The notes under the pieces were generated by a model. The model was not told the origin of the DNA. It worked only from the letters and a program-made list of their open reading frames with translations, and made no database searches. The translations under genes were made by a program, and so were the position numbers. Below, one piece after another: positions 8,817-17,140 of a stretch of 64,000 bases of DNA. The DNA comes from Eubacterium xylanophilum ATCC 35991 (GTDB lineage: Bacteria > Bacillota > Clostridia > Lachnospirales > Lachnospiraceae). Where the stretch lies: NCBI RefSeq assembly GCF_000518685.1, contig NZ_KI912470.1:191599-255598 (forward strand), written 5' to 3'. How positions within the stretch are numbered: position 1 is the stretch's first letter; the number at the start of each line of letters is the position of its first letter.

Positions 8817-9584
8817 ATGGCAACATCTATTAATGGTTTGATTGCAGGCCTAGATGATTTGTCGTTGTCTACAAAGAGAACCAATGCCACAGAAGATAAT
8901 CAGACTAAAGCTGGTGGAGATCTTGGCAAAGATCAATTTCTCCAACTCTTGGTAACTCAGATGAAAAACCAGGACCCATTGGAGCCGGAAAAAGATTCTG
9001 ATTTTATCGCTCAACTAGCTCAGTTCTCATCACTTGAGCAAATGCAAAACCTCAATGAAACAGTTCAAAACTCACAGGCATTTGGACTTGTTGGTAAATC
9101 CGTAGTAATCAATACAACGAGTACTAATGGAGATGTAAATGAGGTCAAGGGTGTTGTAGACTATATCACAATGTCTAACGGAGAGGCGAAGATGTCAGTA
9201 AATGGCAATCTTTATCCGATAAGTGATTTGGCAGAAGTTAAGGATTCATATTATGCAATCCAAGAGTTTCTTCCAACAGTTGAGAAGGCGGATTGCACAT
9301 ATGACAAGACCAACAAATCACCGATTACAATCAATTTAGACATGGGACAAGCATCATATTCGGCTTCAAATGTTGCAGTCAAACTCAACGGAAATTTTGT
9401 TGATAAGAGTTATCTCACATATGAGAAGGGCAAATTATCGATTTGGCCGGGTGCTATGGATTCCCTTGGAATTGGAGAATATAAAGTTGAATTCCAGTTC
9501 GATGATCCATACTCAACAATTGTGGGTGACAAAGTTACTCTTAAAGTCATCAACAGCGGTGTAACTAACCAGGACAAAGAATAA
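8817..9584 (+). CDS. flgD: Flagellar hook assembly scaffold FlgD
   Basis: FlgD caps the growing hook and is needed for FlgE polymerisation. The N-terminal signature DLGKDQFLQLLVTQMKNQDP, followed by LEPEKDSDFIAQLAQFSSLEQM, is diagnostic. The remaining 150 or so residues fit the Ig-like/tudor domain region of the family. An AAAGGAG site is 8 bases before the ATG. It follows fliK by 13 bases and precedes the flg-operon protein and flgE, the conserved Firmicutes order. Confidence 0.96.
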   Translation: MATSINGLIAGLDDLSLSTKRTNATEDNQTKAGGDLGKDQFLQLLVTQMKNQDPLEPEKDSDFIAQLAQFSSLEQMQNLNETVQNSQAFGLVGKSVVINTTSTNGDVNEVKGVVDYITMSNGEAKMSVNGNLYPISDLAEVKDSYYAIQEFLPTVEKADCTYDKTNKSPITINLDMGQASYSASNVAVKLNGNFVDKSYLTYEKGKLSIWPGAMDSLGIGEYKVEFQFDDPYSTIVGDKVTLKVINSGVTNQDKE

Positions 9585-9616
9585 TATGTTTTCTCTACAA
9601 ATTGGAGGTGGTTAAT

Positions 9617-10006
9617 ATGATGAACATATTAAATAATAACTATGCTTCCATTGATGAGATTAGAGATAAGATATCGACCAATCCTCATGTATCGACTAGA
9701 AATGAGGAGAAGACAAAGACGGAAGAGTCTTTTAAAGATGTTTTTCTAGAGATGGAAAACCAAGTGAAGTTTTCCAAACATGCGTCTAAGAGACTTGAGA
9801 CGCGGAACATTTCCATGACTGATTCTCAGAGGCAACGGCTTGAAGATGCCACGGAACGAGCCAAAGAGAAGGGGATGAAGGAATCTTTGGTTATGGTAGA
9901 CGATCTTGCTTTTATCGTAAATGTTCAGAAAAAGACTATTGTCACAGCAGTGAATGACACTGAAAAGGCAATTTTTACAAACATCGATGGAGCGGTTATA
10001 AATTGA
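9617..10006 (+). CDS. Flagellar operon protein (TIGR02530 family)
   Basis: This 129-aa protein has the signature of the flg-operon family found between flgD and flgE in Firmicutes: KFSKHASKRLETRNISMTDS, then LEDATERAKEKGMKESLVMV and DDLAFIVNVQKKTIVTAV. Its biochemical role is not known; it is assumed to help hook assembly because of its invariant position. The start is set at ATG 9617 (a second ATG follows at 9620). GGAGGTGG at 9604-9610 sits at the right distance and would be inside the longer TTG frame. Confidence 0.88.
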   Translation: MMNILNNNYASIDEIRDKISTNPHVSTRNEEKTKTEESFKDVFLEMENQVKFSKHASKRLETRNISMTDSQRQRLEDATERAKEKGMKESLVMVDDLAFIVNVQKKTIVTAVNDTEKAIFTNIDGAVIN

Positions 10007-10032
10007 CATGCTGGCCCTTTTGAGGAGGCATG

Positions 10033-10062
10033 AGAGGTTCTTGAATGCCAGATAGAACCTCT
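10033..10062 (+). repeat. Hairpin before flgE
   Basis: AGAGGTTCT and AGAACCTCT form a perfect 9-bp stem around a 12-base loop. There is no T-tract, so termination is unlikely. A strong orphan ribosome-site sequence, TGAGGAGG, lies just upstream at 10021-10028, while the flgE site AAGGAAGG is at 10072-10079. A stability or processing element that raises hook protein output would fit the position. Confidence 0.65.
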
Positions 10063-10088
10063 ACCAAGTGAAAGGAAGGGTGATCATT

Positions 10089-11534
10089 ATGATGAGATCA
10101 TTGTGGTCCGGCGTATCCGGATTGAAAGTACATCAGACAAAGATGGATGTTATTGGTAATAATATTTCAAATGTAAATACAGTTGGATTTAGATCAAGTT
10201 CTGTTAACTTCACAGACGTTTTTTATCAGACAACTCAGAGTGCGTCAGGTCCTAACGCAGATACAGGTGCAGCGGGTAAGAATGCTGTTCAAATCGGTCT
10301 TGGTTCCAATGTTGCGGCTGTAAGCGTAAACATGAGCGGAACAGGCGCTACAAGTCGTACAGACCGTGGAATGGACCTTATGATCAATGGAGATGCGTTC
10401 TTCATCGTAAAGAGCGGAACAGAGACGTACTTTACAAAGTCTGGATGCTTTGATGTTGATGCTTCCGGAACACTTTATTGTACAACAAATGGAGCTTCAG
10501 TTCTTGGCTGGGGAGTAGATGAGAGAAACAATATCCGCAAGGATACAGTTGACACAATAAAACTCATGTCCCCTGAGAACAAGAATATTGATCCACAATC
10601 CACGTCAGCAGTGACATTGTCAGGTAATATTGACAGCAAGGATCCACTTGTTCAATATGACGTTAATGGAGCCGGTTATCCAATTGCCATGGGATTTTAT
10701 GATAGCCTTGGAAACTACTATACTGCCAAGCTCACAACCATGAAATCCAATGAGACAACTGATACAGAGTATAGCCTTGGGGTGTCTGATATCCTTGACA
10801 ATAACGGCGTTTCGATTCTCAAGCAGGAGACTTTGGACGAGGCGGGAAATAAAACTTATGTCAGCACTGAGCAGTATGTGAATTTTGCGGGAAATGATCT
10901 TTCATATACAGTTGATCCGGATGGAACAGTTACGTTTGATAAGAGCGATGCTTTGCTTACTTTCAACGGAGCTACAGGAGCATTTGTCAGTGTGACAGGA
11001 GAGTCAGAGGGCAAACTCAATCTCAAGTTAAATGACGGCGCAGCTACCAATAATCCGTTCCCGGTTGGAGGAATTGACATTGACTTCTCAGCTCTTACAA
11101 TGTTTGCATCTAGCGGAAACAGTGCAGTCAATTCTGAGAGAGGCGATGTTGATGGATACAATGCAGGTAATTCGGCAGGTTCTATTAATGGCTTTACAAT
11201 CAATCCGGATGGAAAGATTTATGCTGTTTATGACAATGGCGACGACAAACTCTTGGGACAGATTGCAGTTGCATCTTTTGCAAATCCTTCTGGCCTTGAG
11301 GCAGTTGGAAATAGTCTGTTTGCAGCCACTCTTAACTCAGGAGAGTTTGATGGAATAGGCAAGGACATCTCAGAACTTGGAAGCTTTTCTATCGGAGCAC
11401 TTGAAATGTCAGATGTTGACTTGGCCACAGAGTTTACTAACATGATTACAACTCAGCGTGGATTCCAGGCTAATTCAAGAACTATAACCACATCTGATTC
11501 AATGCTTGAAGAGCTCATCAACCTCAAGAGATAA
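10089..11534 (+). CDS. flgE: Flagellar hook protein FlgE
   Basis: FlgE polymerises into the hook. The N-terminus (MMRSLWSGVSGLKVHQTKMD, then VIGNNISNVNTVGFRSSSVN) and C-terminus (MSDVDLATEFTNMITTQRGF, QANSRTITTSDSMLEELINL) are the hook/rod family ends. The centre contains the FlgE D1/D2 segments (VTLSGNIDSKDP, GYPIAMGFYDSLGNYYTAKL). AAGGAAGG at 10072-10079 favours ATG 10089 or 10092 over a GTG at 10068, which would place the ribosome site inside the gene. At 481 aa it is a normal size. A terminator follows 28 bases after the stop. Confidence 0.96.
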   Translation: MMRSLWSGVSGLKVHQTKMDVIGNNISNVNTVGFRSSSVNFTDVFYQTTQSASGPNADTGAAGKNAVQIGLGSNVAAVSVNMSGTGATSRTDRGMDLMINGDAFFIVKSGTETYFTKSGCFDVDASGTLYCTTNGASVLGWGVDERNNIRKDTVDTIKLMSPENKNIDPQSTSAVTLSGNIDSKDPLVQYDVNGAGYPIAMGFYDSLGNYYTAKLTTMKSNETTDTEYSLGVSDILDNNGVSILKQETLDEAGNKTYVSTEQYVNFAGNDLSYTVDPDGTVTFDKSDALLTFNGATGAFVSVTGESEGKLNLKLNDGAATNNPFPVGGIDIDFSALTMFASSGNSAVNSERGDVDGYNAGNSAGSINGFTINPDGKIYAVYDNGDDKLLGQIAVASFANPSGLEAVGNSLFAATLNSGEFDGIGKDISELGSFSIGALEMSDVDLATEFTNMITTQRGFQANSRTITTSDSMLEELINLKR

Positions 11535-11561
11535 AAAATATAAAAATATTGAAAAATTATC

Positions 11562-11594
11562 GGAAAAGGGAAACTTTTTGTTTCCCTTTTCTTT
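11562..11594 (+). terminator. Intrinsic terminator after flgE
   Basis: GAAAAGGGAAAC and GTTTCCCTTTTC form a 12-bp perfect stem with a TTTTT loop, followed by TTTA. It lies 28 bases after the flgE stop. It is probably a partial terminator, since a new promoter starts immediately downstream and the flagellar genes continue on the same strand. Confidence 0.75.
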
Positions 11595-11610
11595 ACGTTT
11601 GTGGTATAAT
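11581..11610 (+). promoter_or_regulatory. Extended -10 promoter for flbD-motAB
   Basis: TGGTATAAT (11602-11610) is a perfect extended -10 element (TG-N-TATAAT). The -35 region is poor (TTTCCC/TTCCCT within the terminator stem). It lies 66 bases before the flbD ATG, and would restart transcription of flbD, motA, motB, fliL and the genes beyond. Confidence 0.65.
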
Positions 11611-11675
11611 TAAATAGGTATTGTGTGGGCTGATTATTCTACAGTTGTAATCTAGCATAATAGGAGTGATATTCT

Positions 11676-11864
11676 ATGATTGAGTTGACGAGAATGAATG
11701 GACAAGTTTTTTCTTTGAATTGTGATTTGATAGAGACTGTTGATGAGACGCCTGATACGGTGATTTCACTGACGACCGGGAAAAAGCTGGTTGTCATGGA
11801 AAGTCGACAGGAAATAACTGATATGATTATTGAATATAAGAATAGGATTTTTTCGAATAAATAA
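11676..11864 (+). CDS. flbD: FlbD/SwrD family motility protein
   Basis: This small cytosolic protein of 62 aa has the family pattern MIELTRMNGQVFSLNCDLIE, VDETPDTVISLTTGKKLVV and ESRQEITDMIIEYKN. The B. subtilis relative SwrD (YlzI) lies between flgE and fliL and increases motor power through the stators. Here the gene lies directly before motA and motB, which agrees with a stator-related job. AGGAGTGAT precedes the ATG. The family assignment is confident; function is by homology and context. Confidence 0.9.
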   Translation: MIELTRMNGQVFSLNCDLIETVDETPDTVISLTTGKKLVVMESRQEITDMIIEYKNRIFSNK

Positions 11865-11888
11865 CAGATAATTAAGGTGGTGAACATA

Positions 11889-12692
11889 ATGGATTTAGCA
11901 TCTATTATAGGTTTGATAGGATGCGCGGGCGCGGTGGTATATGGAATCGTATCTGGTGACCAGGGTATGGCCGCACTTGGAAATTTTTGGGATACTCCTT
12001 CGTTCCTTATCGTTGTTGTCGGTTCCTTGATGTGTATGTTGACTATGAGAGACGATTTTGGAGACTTTATCAACTGTCTTAAGTCGGCAGGTATTATCAT
12101 GAAACCACCAAAGGGAAATGAGCAGGAGACTATCCAGACTATTATTGACTTGGCCAATGTGGCCAGAAAAGAGGGACTTCTCCAGTTAGAGGAGTCGGCA
12201 TCCAACATTGAAGATGAATTCATGAAAAAGGGTCTTATGTTAATTGTCGATGGTACGGATCAAGAACTTGTTGCCAGTATCTTGGAGGCTGATCTTGGCT
12301 GTATCGAGGCACGTCATATGAAAGTATGTGCATTTTGGGATAATTTGGCAGCTATGGGTCCTGCATGGGGAATGATTGGTACACTGATTGGACTTATCAA
12401 CATGCTTAAGCTTTTGGATGATCCAAGTTCTATCGGACCAAACATGGCAGTTGCGTTGATTACAACATTGTATGGTTCGCTTCTTGCAAACTGGATTGGT
12501 ATTCCCATTTCGACGAAGCTCAAGGCGATAAATGCCAAAGAGATTATGCTCAAAGAAGTAATATGCGAGGGTATACTCTCGATTCAAGCGGGAGAAAACC
12601 CAAGAGTTATCGAAGAAAAGCTCAAAGCATTCCTTGCTCCAAAGCTTAGAGAAGGAATGAGCGGAGAGAGTTCTGAACAAGGCGGTGAGTAA
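11889..12692 (+). CDS. motA: Motor stator protein MotA
   Basis: MotA is the proton (or sodium) channel stator subunit that pushes on FliG. This 267-aa protein has membrane helices near residues 1-20 (MDLASIIGLIGCAGAVVYGI), 30-50, 152-172 and 185-205 (signature WDNLAAMGPAWGMIGTLIGL), and a charged cytoplasmic loop between the second and third. AAGGTGGTG at 11874-11882 supports ATG 11889. A GTG at 11877 would overlap that site. motB starts right after the stop. The coupling ion cannot be decided from the sequence alone. Confidence 0.95.
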   Translation: MDLASIIGLIGCAGAVVYGIVSGDQGMAALGNFWDTPSFLIVVVGSLMCMLTMRDDFGDFINCLKSAGIIMKPPKGNEQETIQTIIDLANVARKEGLLQLEESASNIEDEFMKKGLMLIVDGTDQELVASILEADLGCIEARHMKVCAFWDNLAAMGPAWGMIGTLIGLINMLKLLDDPSSIGPNMAVALITTLYGSLLANWIGIPISTKLKAINAKEIMLKEVICEGILSIQAGENPRVIEEKLKAFLAPKLREGMSGESSEQGGE

Positions 12693-13637
12693 ATGGCTCG
12701 AAAAAAGAAAGCGGAACCAGAATCAGCTGGAGGAGGATGGATTAGCACTTTTGCGGATCTTATGAATTTGCTTTTGTGCTTTTTCGTGTTGTTGTTTTCG
12801 ATGTCAACTGTAGATGCGGATAAGTATGAAGCGATCGTTACATCACTGTCGGAAAGTATTGATATTTTTAGTGGTGGTGGAAGTACTGTCGGAGAAGGTG
12901 CTTTTGTTTCTGATGGGACTACATTCAAGATAAAGCTTGAGCAGTACTTTGATGAATTTGACAAATCGGGTAATGAAGAAGAGACTAAGACCGATGCTTC
13001 AGTAACCGGTAAGAACAAAGAAGAAGGCAAGGATGAGTATAATCCTAATCATAATCAGAATATCGATGACAATGATAGGCCGGGGGATAAGAACAAGACT
13101 GATGAGAACCAGCAGGCCGCAGCAGATAAAACTGATCTTGAGAAGCTAAAGGATGAAGAACTGGCTAAACTCAAAAAGAAGACCGAAGAGATGTACGAAG
13201 AGGTTGCAGAAAAGGCCGGAGATAAGAAGATTGAGGATATGATCAATGTGAATATGGATGAGAAGTTCCAGTATGTGCAGATCAGCCTCAGCGGTGCAGT
13301 TTTGTTTGATTCTGGAGATGATCAGATTAAGAAATCGGCCATTCCGATTCTGAGTAAAGTGGGAGACATCTTAAGGATTTATGGAGATAAGAGAATACGT
13401 ATAGAGGGGCATACGGATAATGTTCCGATTAGCAGTGGAAGATTCAAGAACAACATGTGGTTGTCAACTGCCAGAGCAACTAACGTATTCGAATATTTTG
13501 TAGATAAAAAAGGATTATCGCCAAAAAAACTGGAGGCAACAGGTAGAAGCCAGTATGACAGAGTTGCATCCAACAAAACGGCAGAAGGAAGAGCCAAGAA
13601 TAGGCGTGTAGAGATTAAGATTTATACAGAAGATTAG
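12693..13637 (+). CDS. motB: Motor stator protein MotB
   Basis: MotB anchors the stator to peptidoglycan. The N-terminal membrane helix GGGWISTFADLMNLLLCFFV holds the ion-binding aspartate (D22). A long acidic/lysine-rich linker (about 85-190) contains the likely plug and hinge. The C-terminal OmpA-like domain has RIRIEGHTDNVPI, LSTARATNVFEYF and GRAKNRRVEIKI, the peptidoglycan-binding motifs. At 314 aa it is slightly long because of the linker. It begins immediately after the motA stop and is followed by fliL after 12 bases. Confidence 0.95.
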   Translation: MARKKKAEPESAGGGWISTFADLMNLLLCFFVLLFSMSTVDADKYEAIVTSLSESIDIFSGGGSTVGEGAFVSDGTTFKIKLEQYFDEFDKSGNEEETKTDASVTGKNKEEGKDEYNPNHNQNIDDNDRPGDKNKTDENQQAAADKTDLEKLKDEELAKLKKKTEEMYEEVAEKAGDKKIEDMINVNMDEKFQYVQISLSGAVLFDSGDDQIKKSAIPILSKVGDILRIYGDKRIRIEGHTDNVPISSGRFKNNMWLSTARATNVFEYFVDKKGLSPKKLEATGRSQYDRVASNKTAEGRAKNRRVEIKIYTED

Positions 13638-13649
13638 TGGAGGTAGATC

Positions 13650-14162
13650 ATGAAAAAGAACATTTTGACAATTATAATTGCAGCATCAACAGTATTAAAC
13701 TTAGTGTTGACTATGGTACTTGTTTTCTCAGTGGTACCTGCCATGAATAAAACCAATAATTTGGTTGATAAAGTTGCTACAGCAGTGGACTTGGAACTTG
13801 AGGAGACAGGACAGAGCAAAGGTTATGAGGTTACGGACTTAGAGCCTTATGATATAACATTTGAAAATAAACAGACAATCAATTTGAAGAGAGATCAGAG
13901 TGATACAGAAGCTCATTTTGTAATACTTGAAGGTGTAACAGTGTCCTTTAACACAAAGGCGGATGACTATGATGACATATCCGCATCGGTTAAGGGGTCT
14001 GGTGTCTATATATCTGACATTGTGAAGGAAGTTATTTCTCAGGAGACGATTCAGACTCTTGACGAGACCAAAATCAAGGAAAAAGCTCTTGAAAAAGTCA
14101 AGGAGTTCTATAAGTCAGAATGTATTGTCAGAATATCTCTGAAAGGATACATGTTCCAATAA
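13650..14162 (+). CDS. fliL: Flagellar basal body-associated protein FliL
   Basis: FliL is a single-pass membrane protein that surrounds stator units and supports torque. The product (170 aa) has one N-terminal helix (about residues 5-27) and an extracytoplasmic domain ending in the FliL pattern IVKEVISQETIQTL, EKALEKVKEFYKSECIVRIS. Sequence conservation in the family is low, so the position between motB and fliM and the size matter for the call. GGAGGT lies 8 bases before the ATG. Confidence 0.88.
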   Translation: MKKNILTIIIAASTVLNLVLTMVLVFSVVPAMNKTNNLVDKVATAVDLELEETGQSKGYEVTDLEPYDITFENKQTINLKRDQSDTEAHFVILEGVTVSFNTKADDYDDISASVKGSGVYISDIVKEVISQETIQTLDETKIKEKALEKVKEFYKSECIVRISLKGYMFQ

Positions 14163-14175
14163 TTTGAGAAATAAT

Positions 14176-14203
14176 TTGTATTATTCACAATATGTGGTAT
14201 AAT
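14176..14203 (+). promoter_or_regulatory. Internal promoter before fliM
   Basis: TTGTAT (14176-14181), 16 bases, then TATAAT (14198-14203) with an upstream TG (14195-14196) makes an extended -10 promoter. The string TGTGGTATAAT is identical to the one before flbD. It lies in the 63-base gap between fliL and fliM and would drive fliM, fliY, cheY and the export-gate genes. Confidence 0.65.
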
Positions 14204-14225
14204 AAAGACAAGTGAGGTGAGATTT

Positions 14226-15203
14226 ATGGGAGACGTCTTGTCCCAAAGCGAAATTGACAACTTGTTATCAGCTATGAGTAACGGAGAATTTGATCCGAAT
14301 AGCGCAGGAACCGAGGATGAAGTCCAAGTCAAGGATTATAACTTTGCCAGACCATCCAAGTTTTCCAAAGACCATCTTAGGACGCTCGTGTTCATATTTG
14401 AACACTATGCAAGATTGCTTTCCACAAATTTACCTGTTTATCTTAGAAAAAATGTTCAGGTGGAGGTTATGCACTCGGAGGCGACTACATTTCAGGAGTT
14501 TTCCAATTCGTTATTGAATCCTGTTTTGCTTGGTATAGTGAATTTTCGTCCTCTTGAAGGCAATATAATTATAGAACTTGCCAGTGGGTTGGGGTATACC
14601 ATGGTAGATCGAATGCTTGGTGGATTTGGACTGCCGATAGAAAAGACAAGAGATTTTACGGAGATAGAGCTTAATATCATCGAGAGAATCATGATTGTTT
14701 GCACAAATCTTTTAGTAGAGCCATGGGAAAATGTTCTGGAAATTGATCCTTCTCTTGATAGGATTGAGACAAATTCTCAATTTGTTCAATTTATTTCCCC
14801 TAATGAGATGACTAGTATTGTGACTATGAGTATAAAGGTCGGGGATGTTGAAGGACTTATGAATATATGCGTTCCATACTCAGTTGTCGAGCCTGTAATC
14901 GATAAGATTAATACTAAGTATTGGTATTCGACTACAGAGTCTAAGGACGATGAGATGTATAGAGAAATCATAGAGGAAAATATTAATAAAGCCAAGATTC
15001 CTGTCAGGGCAATCATGGGTAAAAGTGTTATCTCTGTTAATGATTTCATGCATATGCAGGTAGGTGATATTATTAAAATCAACACCAAAGTAGATGATGA
15101 TCTTGATGTTTACGTGGGAAATATTAAGAAGTTCTCGGCTGTTCCGGGAGCTGTTGATGATTCTTATGCAGTGAAGATCAAGTCAATATATAGAGAGGAG
15201 TAA
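14226..15203 (+). CDS. fliM: Flagellar motor switch protein FliM
   Basis: FliM is the C-ring subunit that binds phosphorylated CheY and FliG. The N-terminal CheY-binding peptide LSQSEIDNLLSAM is present, followed by the CheC-like middle domain (LPVYLRKNVQVEVMHSEATT; GYTMVDRMLGGFG) and the SpoA-type C-terminal domain (IPVRAIMGKSVISVNDFMHM). ATG 14226 is preceded by GTGAGGTGA at suitable spacing; a GTG at 14217 overlaps this site and is unlikely. At 325 aa it is a normal length. Confidence 0.96.
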   Translation: MGDVLSQSEIDNLLSAMSNGEFDPNSAGTEDEVQVKDYNFARPSKFSKDHLRTLVFIFEHYARLLSTNLPVYLRKNVQVEVMHSEATTFQEFSNSLLNPVLLGIVNFRPLEGNIIIELASGLGYTMVDRMLGGFGLPIEKTRDFTEIELNIIERIMIVCTNLLVEPWENVLEIDPSLDRIETNSQFVQFISPNEMTSIVTMSIKVGDVEGLMNICVPYSVVEPVIDKINTKYWYSTTESKDDEMYREIIEENINKAKIPVRAIMGKSVISVNDFMHMQVGDIIKINTKVDDDLDVYVGNIKKFSAVPGAVDDSYAVKIKSIYREE

Positions 15204-15209
15204 AGTGCT

Positions 15210-16385
15210 ATGGACGGAATGTTATCGCAAGAAGAAATCAATGCACTTCTCGGCAGTATGGAGGCTGACGAACCGGTGGAACCGGTTGCTGCTGAAGGGG
15301 ATTCAGCTCCAGCAGAGGGCGCTGGCGAGGAAGTACGTTTGTCTTCCGATGAGAGCGATGCATTAGGTGAAATTGCCAATATAAGCATGGGAACAGCTGC
15401 GACAACGTTGTCAGTTCTTGTCAACAATAGAGTTGAGATTACTACACCTAGCTTGTCATATATCAAGTTGGAAGATCTCAAAGGGTTGTCGGAAGCACCA
15501 TGTGTATTTATATATATTTCATATAAGAGTGGTTTACAGGGAAGAAATGTTCTTATCATCAAAGAGAGAGATGTAAAAGTCATTACGGATCTCATGATGG
15601 GAGGAGATGGAACTAATACAGAAGCAGAGTTGACAGAGTTGCACCTCAGCGCTATATGCGAGGCGATGAACCAGATGATGGGCTCGGCTGCAACATCTAT
15701 GTCATCTATGCTTGACGAGGTGGTAGATATAAGTCCGCCTACTTCTGTAAAAGTTGATTTTGACCAAGATCAAATCGAGATCGAAGGTCTCGAAGATATG
15801 AAAGATAAAACTTTTGTTCAGGTGTCATTTAGAATGACAATAGGTGACTTGGTGGATAGCGAGATTGTTCAGTTGTATCCGATAGATTTTGTTAGAATGA
15901 TTTATGATAGGTTCACAAGTAATATGGCCGGAGGAGAAGCGGAAGAACCGGCACCAGTACCAGAACCTGCACCGGCACCAATGCCAGACCCGGTAAGTGC
16001 TCAGCCACAGGCGACACCACCACAGGGAATGCCTGCAAATCAAGGTATGATGCAACAACCATATGTTGCAGCGCCACAGCAGGAGTTGAATGTTCAACCG
16101 GCGCAATTTCAATCATTTGTGCCTATTCAAAATATGGGCGGAATTGCACCAGAAAACATCGATCTGATTATGGATGTGCCACTTGAGGTTACAGTTGAGC
16201 TCGGAAGAACAAGTAAATCTATTAAAGAGATATTAGATTTTTCACCAGGAACAATTATAGAGCTTGATAAGTTGGCAGGCGCACCGATTGATGTGCTTGT
16301 CAATGGAAAATTCATTGCTCTTGGTGAGGTTGTAGTAATAGAAGAAAGTTTTGGTGTTAGAGTGACAGAGATTATCAAAGAATGA
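15210..16385 (+). CDS. fliY: Flagellar motor switch phosphatase FliY
   Basis: FliY is the Gram-positive FliN variant, a C-ring protein that also dephosphorylates CheY. This 391-aa protein begins with a FliM-like CheY-binding peptide (MLSQEEINALLGSM). It then has a CheC-type domain with two phosphatase half-sites (SDALGEIANISMGTAATTL and SAICEAMNQMMGSAATSM, each with the E--N pair). A Pro/Ala/Gln-rich linker (about 235-300) leads to a FliN domain (LEVTVELGRTSKSIKEIL; LVNGKFIALGEVVVIEESFG). No separate cheC or cheX lies in this operon, so FliY is probably the local CheY-P phosphatase. Confidence 0.95.
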   Translation: MDGMLSQEEINALLGSMEADEPVEPVAAEGDSAPAEGAGEEVRLSSDESDALGEIANISMGTAATTLSVLVNNRVEITTPSLSYIKLEDLKGLSEAPCVFIYISYKSGLQGRNVLIIKERDVKVITDLMMGGDGTNTEAELTELHLSAICEAMNQMMGSAATSMSSMLDEVVDISPPTSVKVDFDQDQIEIEGLEDMKDKTFVQVSFRMTIGDLVDSEIVQLYPIDFVRMIYDRFTSNMAGGEAEEPAPVPEPAPAPMPDPVSAQPQATPPQGMPANQGMMQQPYVAAPQQELNVQPAQFQSFVPIQNMGGIAPENIDLIMDVPLEVTVELGRTSKSIKEILDFSPGTIIELDKLAGAPIDVLVNGKFIALGEVVVIEESFGVRVTEIIKE

Positions 16386-16404
16386 TTACGGAGGAAAGAT
16401 TATA

Positions 16405-16767
16405 ATGGCAAAAAGTGTTCTAATATGTGATGATGCTGCTTTCATGAGAGTCATGATTAAAGACATATTAACTAAGAATGGTTATGATGTTGCTGCGGAA
16501 GCAGAGAATGGCATCAAGGCAGTGGAAAAATACAATGAAACTAAACCGGATCTCGTTATGATGGATATTACTATGCCAGAGATGGATGGGATTCAAGCAC
16601 TCAAGAAAATCAAGGAGATTGATTCAGCTGCGAATATAATTATGTGTTCAGCCATGGGTCAGCAGGCCATGGTTATTGAGTCAATCCAGTCCGGAGCCAA
16701 GGATTTTATCGTAAAGCCTTTCCAAGCTGACCGAGTTATCGAGGCCGTTAAGAAGGCGATAGGATAG
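16405..16767 (+). CDS. cheY: Chemotaxis response regulator CheY
   Basis: This is a stand-alone receiver domain of 120 aa. The acidic pair is D9/D10 (LICDDAAFMR), the phosphoacceptor is D54 (VMMDITMPEM), the conserved Thr/Ser switch position lies in IIMCSAMGQ, and the lysine is in DFIVKPFQ. It follows fliY and precedes fliO, the standard Firmicutes order. Phosphorylated by CheA, it should bind FliM and FliY to alter motor bias. A GGAGGAAAG site precedes the ATG. Confidence 0.97.
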   Translation: MAKSVLICDDAAFMRVMIKDILTKNGYDVAAEAENGIKAVEKYNETKPDLVMMDITMPEMDGIQALKKIKEIDSAANIIMCSAMGQQAMVIESIQSGAKDFIVKPFQADRVIEAVKKAIG

Positions 16768-16768
16768 A

Positions 16769-17116
16769 ATGGGAGAGAATATTTTACAGCTTATTGCTAC
16801 AATCATCATCTTTGTATTGATTCTTGTGGCAACTTACTATGCAACCAAGTGGATTGCCGGTAGTGGAGCATTGCAAGCTCGGACCAAGAATATTAAAGTT
16901 CTAGAGACTTTCAAAATTGGTCCTAACAAATATATACAGATAGTTCAATTGGGTAGCAAGTACTATGCTATCGGTATTTCTAAGGACAATATAACCTTTT
17001 TAACATCCTTAGAAGAAGATCAATTGGACTTGACGCCACCTGAGATTAATAGAGATATATCATTTAAGGATGTAATTTCTAAGGCAATATCAGGTGTGAA
17101 CAAAGAAAATAAATAA
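16769..17116 (+). CDS. fliO: Flagellar biosynthesis protein FliO/FliZ
   Basis: FliO is a bitopic membrane protein that helps assemble the FliP pore of the export gate. The product (115 aa) has one membrane helix at about residues 6-27 (LIATIIIFVLILVATYYATK) and a small cytoplasmic domain (VLETFKIGPNKYIQIVQLGS, KYYAIGISKDNITFLTSL) typical of the family. It starts one base after the cheY stop with only a weak ribosome site, implying coupling to cheY, and precedes fliP. Confidence 0.9.
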   Translation: MGENILQLIATIIIFVLILVATYYATKWIAGSGALQARTKNIKVLETFKIGPNKYIQIVQLGSKYYAIGISKDNITFLTSLEEDQLDLTPPEINRDISFKDVISKAISGVNKENK

Positions 17117-17140
17117 TTATAAGGAAAAAGGTTTATAGAG

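Noticed and set aside
10030..10044. Four-codon frame MRGS after the strong TGAGGAGG before flgE
   Set aside because: The ribosome site is too close to the ATG for efficient starting, and so short a frame cannot be supported as a gene.
11639..12223. A 194-codon - strand frame opposite flbD and motA
   Set aside because: Both + strand genes are conserved, and the - frame shows no family motif.
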